Assembly: GCA_964579395.1 (NCBI GenBank)
Contig: CAZOFT010000008.1
Span: 1 to 64,000, forward strand
Reading direction: 5' to 3'
Length of the DNA: 64,000 bases
From: JACOTV01 sp964579395
Lineage (GTDB): Bacteria; Patescibacteriota; Microgenomatia; UBA1406; GWC2-37-13
Position 1 is the first letter of the stretch. Every line of letters begins with the position of its first letter. This document shows positions 42,451 through 50,126 of this stretch, in pieces. The position numbers and the translations under genes were made by a program. The notes below the pieces were generated by a model. It saw only the letters and a program-made list of their open reading frames with translations. It did no database searches and was not told the origin of the DNA.

Positions 42451-43314
42451 ATGCCGTCAACTGTGCACAACTCAGCTGATCTGCCGTACATGATTCATCA
42501 GATCGAAACGTACGCAAATAAACACAAGCTCGATCATCGATTTGTCGGTGGCGTGTCATACGGCGGGCTGCTTACGGAAGCCACCACCTACGATATTTCA
42601 ATCCCTACCCGGACTATTACGCTCAAAAATCATAAGGCATTTGAGCTTTTGCGCGCAGATGGTTCTGCCCGCGATATCGACCTCATAACACTAAACACCG
42701 ACCATGAGGAAATGACCGAGTTAGCTACGTTTGTGGAAGCGTTGGAGGCGGAGATGAAAGAGCGACTTGGATATATTCCCCCCATATCTTACGAAGGTGT
42801 ATTTAAAAAAAACGAACACCCACCCGGCCTTCTTGACTTTGTAACGACACTACATCGCGAAAAAGACGACTATTTTTTGGTGTTTGATCTCGTACAACAG
42901 CCCATCAGTAAAGCATCTTTGGAGCCATGGACACTGCAATTGGAGGATGGTCTCACATACACCACAAGAAATCCGATTGCGGATTATTTTGCCTATCAAT
43001 GCCGCTCCCCGGCGGGTATAAAACCGAAAGATGTAAGCAAAATCATTTACCTATCTCAGTTGGTCAAAGCAATGTGTCGAGAAGGTAAAAAATACCGCAT
43101 TGACTATATGAGTCACGAATACTACGGCACATGGCAAGAGTTTATCAATCAGCTTGAGCACTCCCCCCTCCCCTCAGTGCAGCGAAAACGCGCTATTACA
43201 CGTCTATACTGGAGCACGATGGGCACTGCATTTGCACACGGGCGCGGCGCGGTAGGAAAGACTGCACTTGCAGCTTTTAATATTCTGAATCGAATGTATC
43301 ACAAGATACGATGA
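42451..43314 (+). CDS. Nucleotidyltransferase-fold-like protein
   Basis: 287 residues. GGVSYGG at 33-39 followed by RDIDLI (D75, D77) imitates the G-G/S and D-x-D motifs of the polymerase-beta-type nucleotidyltransferases, and the spacing of about 35 residues fits. The C-terminal half is helical, with no named domain. The gene precedes the HAD/CDP-alcohol phosphotransferase fusion by 58 bases on the same strand. A CTP-dependent cytidylyltransferase feeding that enzyme would make sense but is unproven. Pseudo-enzymes of this fold exist. Confidence 0.5.
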   Translation: MPSTVHNSADLPYMIHQIETYANKHKLDHRFVGGVSYGGLLTEATTYDISIPTRTITLKNHKAFELLRADGSARDIDLITLNTDHEEMTELATFVEALEAEMKERLGYIPPISYEGVFKKNEHPPGLLDFVTTLHREKDDYFLVFDLVQQPISKASLEPWTLQLEDGLTYTTRNPIADYFAYQCRSPAGIKPKDVSKIIYLSQLVKAMCREGKKYRIDYMSHEYYGTWQEFINQLEHSPLPSVQRKRAITRLYWSTMGTAFAHGRGAVGKTALAAFNILNRMYHKIR

Positions 43315-43320
43315 AGTTGT

Positions 43321-43345
43321 GCGTGTTACACGGTGAAAAACACGC
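43321..43345. promoter_or_regulatory. Inverted repeat over the promoter of the HAD fusion gene
   Basis: GCGTGTT (43321-43327) and AACACGC (43339-43345) are perfectly complementary. They directly abut TATAAT (43346-43351) and cover the expected -35 and spacer, so the site is an operator candidate. Confidence 0.4.
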
Positions 43346-43351
43346 TATAAT
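43346..43351 (+). promoter_or_regulatory. -10 element of the HAD fusion gene
   Basis: Perfect TATAAT. ATG 43373 is 21 bases further, giving a leader of about 15 bases. Confidence 0.5.
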
Positions 43352-43372
43352 TCCGAAGATTATCACCCCAAC

Positions 43373-44989
43373 ATGAACGCGAAAAAAAACACCCATTACG
43401 TAGCCTTTTTTGATATAGATGGCACATTGTTTGACCCCGATCTTCGCCTACTAGCAGCACCGTACTTCAATCGAAAAAGCTTTAAACTCCTGAAGAAAAA
43501 TAAAGCAACAATTGTAGTCACTACAGGTCGTCGCAGCTGGATTAAGACAAATGACCTTCAACTTCACATGCTGGGCATGTACCCCCCAGATCACGTGGTA
43601 ACGGGTATCGGTACTAACATTTTGCACAAGAAGTATCACTACGTGTATGGCACCGATAAAAAGTGGCAGGAAGAGTTTGTGAAAAAAGGATGGAACAAGC
43701 AAGAAATACTGCGTGACACAAACGCAGTTGCTGCAAAGTACCGGCTGTTTCGCATACCTACGATCAACCAATTCACTATTACATTTTGGCTTTTTAATAC
43801 GCCCATTTCTAAAGTAAAAGAGATTCGTGAAGATATGGAACGCGAGAGCAATGGACGGTTTCGCACTGTCATTACCGAACAATTGCTTCTTCCAAATACC
43901 AAAGATCGATTTTCTGGTTTTCTGTTTTTGATTCCCCAAACAGCGGACAAAGGAACATCAGCAGTTCACTTATTAGACATGATAAAAAAAGCACATCCCA
44001 ACGATCATCTGCACATCTTTTGCTTCGGTGATGCCTTAGTAGACGTGCCTCTTTTGACCATTGATTACCCCAATGCCACCATCCAGTCATTTGGACTCCA
44101 CTTGACGCCACAAGCACAAATGGCACTCTCAAAAATGGAAAATATACGCGTCGTAAGCTATTTTGACTCAGCTCCGAAGCGCATCTGGAAAGTTCTCAGC
44201 ACACACATAGCAAGCAATACAGATACCGTTCCCAAAAAAGTGGCACAAAACAGTCCGTTTCGCCGACTTATTCGCCCATTTGAGTTTATTATTGACCGAT
44301 TTGCCCCTCAAGAATTCACTCCTGACGATATCACAGAACACGGTATTACGCTTGTAAATGAAGGCGTGCATAAACTCTACGATATTCACGGGGGTCAGGC
44401 CGGACGCGTCACGGGATACTGGGAACTCGTACGTGGTTACTTTATGGATATTGTTGACGGAGTACGCGCACGCAATTCACCTCACCTCAAATCAGATCAG
44501 GGTTATTTGTTAGATGCTCTTGCAGATCGTAAAAAGGAATTTGCACTACTCTACGGACGTTCAAGCACATTTACGTATTCCGCTGCTGCTGCGATTTCAT
44601 GCGTGCTCCCAAGCATTGCACGTGCTCAGGCTGAATGTATGGGGATCATGGTCCCTGAGCATGACGCGCGTGGCGGTTCCGCATTATCACGCACGGTTCG
44701 ACTTCTGTTTATCGCTTTTATGGACCTGTTGCAATTGACACACGTTGCAAATGCACAAACACAGGCGCTTCTGGACGCAAATCTTGCCACATATGCATAC
44801 CGCGCATCACTTGCACATGCATTTGACCCCAAGAAGAAAAAAAACTATGACGCAACGTCATATATTAAGTATGAATCTCTGGTTTCGCTGTTGGAAGAGC
44901 AGTGGAAAGTACTCCAAAAGCAAAGACTCACTTCTCAGATGCCTGAAAATCTCAAAAAAACCATCCAAAATTACATTTCTACCCCATGA
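43373..44989 (+). CDS. HAD phosphatase fused to a CDP-alcohol phosphotransferase-like domain
   Basis: 538 residues. Residues 1-265 are a Cof-type HAD hydrolase: nucleophile D14 with D16 in FFDIDGTLF, TTGRR as motif II, and FGDALVD as motif IV. Residues 300-510 contain DGVRAR, a nine-residue gap, then GYLLDALAD at about 362-385. This reads D-G-x2-A-R-x9-G-x3-D-x3-D, the CDP-alcohol phosphotransferase signature with one extra residue. Such enzymes join CDP-diacylglycerol to a phospho-alcohol, and the phosphatase could remove the resulting phosphate, as PgsA plus PgpP would do. Membrane helices around the motif are weak, which is odd. Its stop overlaps the DUF1653 start by four bases. Confidence 0.68.
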   Translation: MNAKKNTHYVAFFDIDGTLFDPDLRLLAAPYFNRKSFKLLKKNKATIVVTTGRRSWIKTNDLQLHMLGMYPPDHVVTGIGTNILHKKYHYVYGTDKKWQEEFVKKGWNKQEILRDTNAVAAKYRLFRIPTINQFTITFWLFNTPISKVKEIREDMERESNGRFRTVITEQLLLPNTKDRFSGFLFLIPQTADKGTSAVHLLDMIKKAHPNDHLHIFCFGDALVDVPLLTIDYPNATIQSFGLHLTPQAQMALSKMENIRVVSYFDSAPKRIWKVLSTHIASNTDTVPKKVAQNSPFRRLIRPFEFIIDRFAPQEFTPDDITEHGITLVNEGVHKLYDIHGGQAGRVTGYWELVRGYFMDIVDGVRARNSPHLKSDQGYLLDALADRKKEFALLYGRSSTFTYSAAAAISCVLPSIARAQAECMGIMVPEHDARGGSALSRTVRLLFIAFMDLLQLTHVANAQTQALLDANLATYAYRASLAHAFDPKKKKNYDATSYIKYESLVSLLEEQWKVLQKQRLTSQMPENLKKTIQNYISTP

Positions 44990-45210
44990 GCACGATATCT
45001 GTACCCCAAGGCCTATATCGCCATTATAAGGGCAAAAAATACCTTGTTTTGGGTGTCGCAAAACACAGCGAGACTCTTGAAGAACTCGTGGTCTATGTAA
45101 CTCTGTATGAAAATGAAGCGGGACCGATCTGGGTTCGGCCGCTCAAAATGTTTACAGAAACGGTTGAAATGGACGGCAAACAAGTCCCTCGCTTCAAGAA
45201 AATTGACTAG
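44986..45210 (+). CDS. DUF1653 family protein
   Basis: 74 residues. GLYRHYKGKKYLVLGVAKHSE and the later WVRPLKMF give the full DUF1653 pattern; the family is a small, conserved beta protein of unknown function. It overlaps the HAD fusion by an ATGA. Its TAG shares the CTAG palindrome (45207-45210) with the stop of the convergent membrane protein. Confidence 0.85.
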   Translation: MSTISVPQGLYRHYKGKKYLVLGVAKHSETLEELVVYVTLYENEAGPIWVRPLKMFTETVEMDGKQVPRFKKID

Positions 45211-45650
45211 GATGTCTGTGCTTGCGGTGCCTGTTTTGACAGAAGTTCAATCAGTTTTGCCTGCGACTTCGGACCGATCACATTGAGTCCGATCATTTTT
45301 CCCCGCTTCGGATAGAGGCGCACGGCAAACGCCACAATTCCCCGTCGCTGCACCTGAAACGGCACAATGCGCTCAATATCTGTCGGATGGTCGAATACGA
45401 GCGACATCGTCTGACGAATGCGATTATCCACATACCACCAGGACCATACGCCAAACGCCAAAAATACCACTGAGGTGATTTTCAAATAGAAAACAACCTG
45501 CTCTTCACCAGGCTTCGGAGGAATCACTGTCATTAAGATCAACAAAACTACACCGGTGAGTGCAGTAAATATGCCCATGCCATAAAATATGACCTTCTGC
45601 AGACGAAAACTGGCTGCAATGTGTTTTTTCAATTCTTGTGCATGATCCAT
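45207..45650 (-). CDS. Two-helix membrane protein, unknown
   Basis: 147 residues. Two membrane helices (about 20-42 and 53-72) are followed by a soluble C-terminal domain rich in Arg (FQVQRRGIVAFAVRLYPKRG). TATACT lies seven bases before the ATG. No family recognised. Confidence 0.65.
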   Translation of the reverse strand: MDHAQELKKHIAASFRLQKVIFYGMGIFTALTGVVLLILMTVIPPKPGEEQVVFYLKITSVVFLAFGVWSWWYVDNRIRQTMSLVFDHPTDIERIVPFQVQRRGIVAFAVRLYPKRGKMIGLNVIGPKSQAKLIELLSKQAPQAQTS

Positions 45651-45657
45651 GGTAGAC

Positions 45658-45663
45658 AGTATA
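45658..45663 (-). promoter_or_regulatory. -10 element of the two-helix protein gene
   Basis: TATACT on the minus strand, seven bases before ATG 45650. Confidence 0.5.
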
Positions 45664-45668
45664 AACGA

Positions 45669-46145
45669 CTAATATGCCTTCGGAGGACGTTTTGCTGAAG
45701 CCAATTTACGTACTTGCAAACCAGAAACAACCGCGTGTATTCGAGCAACTTCTGTGCGAATCGCACCAACATCCAGACCTTTTTCTAAATAGGAGTTCAT
45801 GACTTCATCAATAGCAGCGTCATAATCGTTTTTATGCTTCTGGTTAATATTTTTCCAGGGAATTCCTTTCAGAAGTTGAGCCACGTTTGGATCATAGGAA
45901 ATGCGCCCGGTGAGCATAAAATAGGCAATCATGGGATAACTCATAGCACCCGTAAAATACGCTGTATTGTCGTTTGAGCCGATCGCATCCAGTTTTAAGT
46001 CATACGTAACGTCATAGTATTTCCCTCGACTGGAGGAATACACTTTTGCACGATTCTCACTCACCTCTACTCGCCCGTCCGCAATAGCAGTCAGCGCCTC
46101 GAAGACTTTTGATATATGTGCCGGCCTCCATACAGAAGTACTCAT
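45669..46145 (-). CDS. Small soluble protein, unknown
   Basis: 158 residues. It starts with a winged-helix-like stretch (HISKVFEALTAIADGRVEV), followed by helices and a basic tail (LASAKRPPKAY). TATACT lies six bases before the ATG. It may bind nucleic acid, but no family is recognised. Confidence 0.6.
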   Translation of the reverse strand: MSTSVWRPAHISKVFEALTAIADGRVEVSENRAKVYSSSRGKYYDVTYDLKLDAIGSNDNTAYFTGAMSYPMIAYFMLTGRISYDPNVAQLLKGIPWKNINQKHKNDYDAAIDEVMNSYLEKGLDVGAIRTEVARIHAVVSGLQVRKLASAKRPPKAY

Positions 46146-46151
46146 AGTTGC

Positions 46152-46157
46152 AGTATA
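46152..46157 (-). promoter_or_regulatory. -10 element of the 158-residue gene
   Basis: TATACT on the minus strand, six bases before ATG 46145. Confidence 0.5.
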
Positions 46158-46267
46158 CCTTCAAACTGATTCCGGTTGCAGTGAGCACGCGCAGGACATT
46201 CTGATATAATGATATCTTCCTCTGACAGCACAAACCCGTGCGCCGGCGTTTTTGGAACTCCCCACTT

Positions 46268-47719
46268 ATGGAAACTATTATTCGATTTAGTGATGTGACG
46301 TTTGAGTACGTCGAAGACAAGCCCTTGCTGAGCGAGGCCAGCTTTTCTATCAAACGAGGGCTCAAACTGGCGCTCATGGGACAAAACGGCGCGGGAAAAA
46401 GCACTCTTTTTAAGCTCATTACAGAAACTCTCAAGCCTGCATCGGGGCAAATTGCCCGCGGGCGTGATGTGACGATCGCCACATCTCACCAGGTGGTTGA
46501 TCCTGCCGAGTACACCCTCACTGTCGAAGAGTATTTTGGGAAGCGAATTACGTGCGAGCTGCATGAGCTCAGAAGTCGCCTCGCACGTGTGCTGGAACTC
46601 GTCAATCTCCACGCCCCGGGCGACAAGCTGGTCAGCAGCTTCTCAGGGGGTCAGCAAGCACGCCTTCTCCTCGCCGCAGCTCTCATTCAAGACCCGGATC
46701 TGCTTCTCTTGGACGAACCCACAAATAATCTAGATCCAGCAGGAATTGCGCACCTTGTGGAGTTTTTGGCAGACTACAAAAAAACGGTGGTCGTGATCTC
46801 GCATGATGCAGAGTTTCTCAATAGCTTTACTCAAGGAGTGCTCTACCTGGACACATTCACGCACAAAGTCGATTATTTTGCGGGCAATTACTACGACGTG
46901 GTAGCTGATATTGCCGCGCGTATCGAGAAAGAACAACAGCTGAATGCACGCATGGAAAAAGGGATTCGGGAAAATAAAGAGAAAGCCAATTTTTTTGCTC
47001 ATAAGGGGGGTAAAATGCGCCTTGTCGCCAAGAAAATGCGTGAGAAGGCCCAGGAGATGGAAGATGCGAAAGTCGATGTGCGCCGGGAAGATCGAACCAT
47101 TCCTCCTTTTACAATCGGCACTCAGGATGCCATGTATGACACTATCCTCCACCTCACCGGCTACAGCATGATACATAACCATGAAGTGCAACACCGAACT
47201 GCAAACGTACGACTCGAGCGCCGGGAACACTTGCAGATCGTGGGTCCCAATGGCGCGGGAAAAACGACACTCATTGAATCGATTGCCAATCGCACCAACC
47301 CGCAAGCCACTATCGCCCGCGGTATCCGTGTGGGATATTATCGGCAGGATTTCAGCACACTCGACTTTACCCAAACCGTATACAAATCCTTGGAAGACGC
47401 GGCGTATGAATCAGAAACTGAGGTGAATGAGACCTTGATTCGCTCAACAGCAGCCAAGTTTTTGCTCACCAAAGATCAGATTTATTCCCCGATCGGCAAT
47501 CTTTCTGAAGGGCAAAAAGGACTACTCTCTTTTGCACGCCTGGTTCTTCTGAAACCGGGGCTTCTCATACTGGATGAGCCCAGCAATCACATAAACTTTC
47601 GCCATCTCCCGATTATTGCAGCTGCACTGGACAAGTTTGAAGGCGCAATGGTGCTCGTGTCGCACCTTGACGAATTTGTCTGGCAAATCCGCATCGACAA
47701 AACCCTCGAATTGGGCTAG
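46268..47719 (+). CDS. ABC-F family ATPase
   Basis: 483 residues from ATG 46268. Two ABC domains in tandem without membrane segments: Walker A GQNGAGKST and GPNGAGKTT, signature SFSGGQQ and the degenerate NLSEGQKG, Walker B LLLDEPTNNLDP and LILDEPSNHINF. A Lys-rich linker near 220-270 is the P-site tRNA interaction motif of ABC-F proteins. They act on stalled ribosomes or antibiotic protection. TATAAT at 46204-46209 would give a leader of about 50 bases with a GCAC/GTGC hairpin, unlike the leaderless neighbours. Confidence 0.92.
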   Translation: METIIRFSDVTFEYVEDKPLLSEASFSIKRGLKLALMGQNGAGKSTLFKLITETLKPASGQIARGRDVTIATSHQVVDPAEYTLTVEEYFGKRITCELHELRSRLARVLELVNLHAPGDKLVSSFSGGQQARLLLAAALIQDPDLLLLDEPTNNLDPAGIAHLVEFLADYKKTVVVISHDAEFLNSFTQGVLYLDTFTHKVDYFAGNYYDVVADIAARIEKEQQLNARMEKGIRENKEKANFFAHKGGKMRLVAKKMREKAQEMEDAKVDVRREDRTIPPFTIGTQDAMYDTILHLTGYSMIHNHEVQHRTANVRLERREHLQIVGPNGAGKTTLIESIANRTNPQATIARGIRVGYYRQDFSTLDFTQTVYKSLEDAAYESETEVNETLIRSTAAKFLLTKDQIYSPIGNLSEGQKGLLSFARLVLLKPGLLILDEPSNHINFRHLPIIAAALDKFEGAMVLVSHLDEFVWQIRIDKTLELG

Positions 47720-47788
47720 TTTTATAAGACTACAAAGAAGAACTGTTCAAGGAAGCACAAAAGCGAAGAAGCGTGTGCCGATTGCGGG

Positions 47789-47859
47789 CAGGGGTGGAGG
47801 GAATCGAACCCCCATCAAAGGTTTTGGAGACCTCTATTCTACCATTTAACTACACCCCC
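47789..47859 (-). tRNA. tRNA-Trp (anticodon CCA)
   Basis: 71 bases. Acceptor GGGGGTG pairs with CACCCCT (first pair G-U). T-loop TTCGATT and anticodon loop TCTCCAAA give CCA. CCA is not encoded at the 3' end. It lies 69 bases after the ABC-F gene, on the opposite strand. Confidence 0.93.
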
Positions 47860-47904
47860 TGATGAGGCAGCGGATGGTGCGCGCACCCTGCCATGTGTTT
47901 CGTG

Positions 47905-47977
47905 TGAACCTACCCCGAATCGAACGGGGATCTGAGGCTCCGCAAGCCCCTGCTCTATCCTATTAAGCTATAGGTCC
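47905..47977 (-). tRNA. tRNA-Arg (anticodon GCG)
   Basis: 73 bases. Acceptor GGACCTA pairs with TAGGTTC, and stem GGGGC/GCCTC encloses the loop TTGCGGA, so the anticodon is GCG. Most bacteria read CGN with ACG modified to ICG, so a GCG species is unusual. CCA is not encoded. Confidence 0.88.
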
Positions 47978-48050
47978 AGCCAAGATCGGCAGATCACATT
48001 ATAGCAAAACGTGCCGATATTGACTAGTCTCTGATACGAATATACGAATA

Positions 48051-48584
48051 TCAGAATGGGTATCCTTTTAAGCCCTGTATGCCCTTGAGCACTGAGACTT
48101 CGCCCATGATGCTCCAGATATGTCCTATCACCATACCGGTAACCACCTTGTGCACCGGTCGCTTCCCCATCCCAAACGCACTCATATCAAGCTCGCGGGA
48201 AAGCTCTGCTTCATCGGCCCCTTTCACATATGCCTCGCTGGCTGCAGCCACGGCATCTGCATATTTGGCAAACTCCTCCACATCAATGGTGACGCGACGA
48301 AGCCATTTGGGATATTCATTCACCCAGTCATCCGGCTGCACTTCGCTTGCACCCGTTTTATCTTTCCACTCGGTGGCAAAAAGCGGCTGCTTTCCCTGCA
48401 GCAGCATGTGAGTAAAAAAATCCTCGGAAAACACGAGGTGCGCATAGGTTCCGGCGATCGGATTGGCCGTTCCCTCAGGTTGAAATGAAGCAACATCAGC
48501 AGTTACTCCTTCCATGGTTTGTTTCATGTACTGATGAGCATCCGCAAGATCCTCCAAGAGTACAGTCGATACAAAATCTGACAT
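48051..48584 (-). CDS. DinB/YfiT-like four-helix protein
   Basis: 177 residues from ATG 48584. An earlier frame start would add a non-conserved 33 residues. Three His in helical context (AHLVFSEDFF, HKVV and GHIWSIMGE) match the metal site of DinB_2 proteins. The family contains thiol transferases and unknown enzymes, and the window gives no hint of substrate. It is convergent with the tRNA genes and divergent from the exonuclease gene. Confidence 0.75.
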   Translation of the reverse strand: MSDFVSTVLLEDLADAHQYMKQTMEGVTADVASFQPEGTANPIAGTYAHLVFSEDFFTHMLLQGKQPLFATEWKDKTGASEVQPDDWVNEYPKWLRRVTIDVEEFAKYADAVAAASEAYVKGADEAELSRELDMSAFGMGKRPVHKVVTGMVIGHIWSIMGEVSVLKGIQGLKGYPF

Positions 48585-48660
48585 AAAAAAATAAAAATGT
48601 ATAACGGGCAATCGCATTATACTGAAATCAGAAGTCAGCAATACACTTCTCAAATGCAAT

Positions 48661-48695
48661 AACCAATAACTATCAACCACCAACCGGCAACTATC
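48661..48695. repeat. AACCAAC-family repeat D
   Basis: A degenerate run (AACCAATAAC, TATCAACCACCAAC, CGGCAACTATC) that ends five bases before the -10 box of the exonuclease gene. It is closely related to the copies E and F at 54846 and 54895. Confidence 0.6.
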
Positions 48696-48699
48696 GTGC

Positions 48700-48705
48700 T
48701 ACCAT
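48700..48705 (+). promoter_or_regulatory. -10 element of the exonuclease gene
   Basis: TACCAT, seven bases before ATG 48713. Confidence 0.4.
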
Positions 48706-48712
48706 ACATCGT

Positions 48713-50125
48713 ATGCTTCCTTCCAAGATAGCGTTTGTCGATATAGAAACCACCGGCACAAGCGTGCGCCATGATCGTATCATCGAGATCGCTATTATTC
48801 GCATGGAAGACGGAGTCATCACCGACCGGTATGAAACACTCATCAACCCCCAGCGTCCGGTATCGCCGTTTATCAGCGAACTAACAACGATTTACCCGCA
48901 TGAGCTGGAACATGCACCCACCTGGGAGGAAGTCGCACCGACTATACAAAACTTGCTTGAAGATCATGTATTTGCAGCTCACAATGTCCGCTTTGATTAT
49001 GGATTTGTCAAAGAGCAATTTCGCTGCGTAGGCATCGCTTATCATGCAAAACAACTATGTACCGTTCGCTTGTCACGCGCCTTGTATCCGCAGTTCAAAC
49101 GCCACAACCTGGACAGTGTGATTGAGCGACATGGATTTGTCTGCGGCAGCCGACACCGCGCAATGGGTGACACACAAGTGATTGCCGATTTTTACCTCAA
49201 GATGCTATCAGAGCAGCCGGAAGATCGACTCCTTGCCGCAATTAATCCGCTCTTGCAGCGGCCCTCGCTCCCGCCACACATCTCACCTGAACTCGTTGAT
49301 GCGATTCCCGAAAAGCCGGGAATCTATATATTTTATGGGGAAAACAACACGCCGCTTTATATCGGCAAAAGCAAAAGCCTGCGTACCCGCGTGCTGTCAC
49401 ATTTTCAGGCAAATCACACGCACTCCACTGAAATGCATATCAGCCAGCAGACAGTCGATATCGTCACCGAAACCACCTCGGGCGAGCTCGGAGCACTGCT
49501 TCTTGAGCAGCACCTCATAAAGTCCATGCAACCGCTATACAATCGCAAATTGCGCCGGATGCACAAACTCATCGTTGCCCGAAGTCACAAAGACAGCAAC
49601 GGCTACCTGCGTATGCATGCAGAGACGGTTGAGCAGATTGATCCGCACAATATGGATGACATTATCGGCATCTACAAGAGTCGAAGCCAGATGAATCAGG
49701 CCCTTCGCGCGCTTGCGGTGGACCATATGCTATGCCAGGTGCTGATGGGTCTTGAGAAGGGAGACGTGTGTTTTGGTTACAAGATTGAGCGCTGTCGCGG
49801 TGCCTGTATGGGCAAAGAGTCACCGGTACTGTACAATGCCCGATTTGAAGCGGCAGTCGCACTGCAGGCTCTTAAGAAATGGCCGTACGAAAGCCCCATG
49901 GTTGTACTTGAACAGGATAAGCGGGACGATCGCGCAGAAGGCTTTGTGATTGACAAGTGGTGCCTGATCGGAAAAATCATTCATGAAGAGCAAGATGTGC
50001 GATGGGAGCAGTCACATGAATATGTATTTGACCTTGATGTGTACAAGATATTATCCCGTACGCTGCTGGATACACGCAGTCGCCACACCATCCTGCCGTT
50101 TCCCCAAGCTGAGAATCTACGCTAG
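48713..50125 (+). CDS. DEDDh exonuclease fused to a UvrC-like GIY-YIG nuclease
   Basis: 470 residues. The N-terminal 165 residues are a DnaQ-like 3'-5' exonuclease with FVDIETTG, HNVRFD and HRAMGD (ExoI-III). A GIY-YIG domain starts near 200 with PGIYIFY and LYIGKS. After it, cysteines follow in the order C-x11-C-x7-C-x3-C around 335-365, the spacing of the UvrC iron-sulfur site. UvrC-type RNase H and HhH domains are absent. It probably works in DNA repair, cutting and trimming damaged strands. Similar fusions are known from actinobacteria, and Cho is a shorter relative. Confidence 0.85.
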   Translation: MLPSKIAFVDIETTGTSVRHDRIIEIAIIRMEDGVITDRYETLINPQRPVSPFISELTTIYPHELEHAPTWEEVAPTIQNLLEDHVFAAHNVRFDYGFVKEQFRCVGIAYHAKQLCTVRLSRALYPQFKRHNLDSVIERHGFVCGSRHRAMGDTQVIADFYLKMLSEQPEDRLLAAINPLLQRPSLPPHISPELVDAIPEKPGIYIFYGENNTPLYIGKSKSLRTRVLSHFQANHTHSTEMHISQQTVDIVTETTSGELGALLLEQHLIKSMQPLYNRKLRRMHKLIVARSHKDSNGYLRMHAETVEQIDPHNMDDIIGIYKSRSQMNQALRALAVDHMLCQVLMGLEKGDVCFGYKIERCRGACMGKESPVLYNARFEAAVALQALKKWPYESPMVVLEQDKRDDRAEGFVIDKWCLIGKIIHEEQDVRWEQSHEYVFDLDVYKILSRTLLDTRSRHTILPFPQAENLR

Positions 50126-50126
50126 C

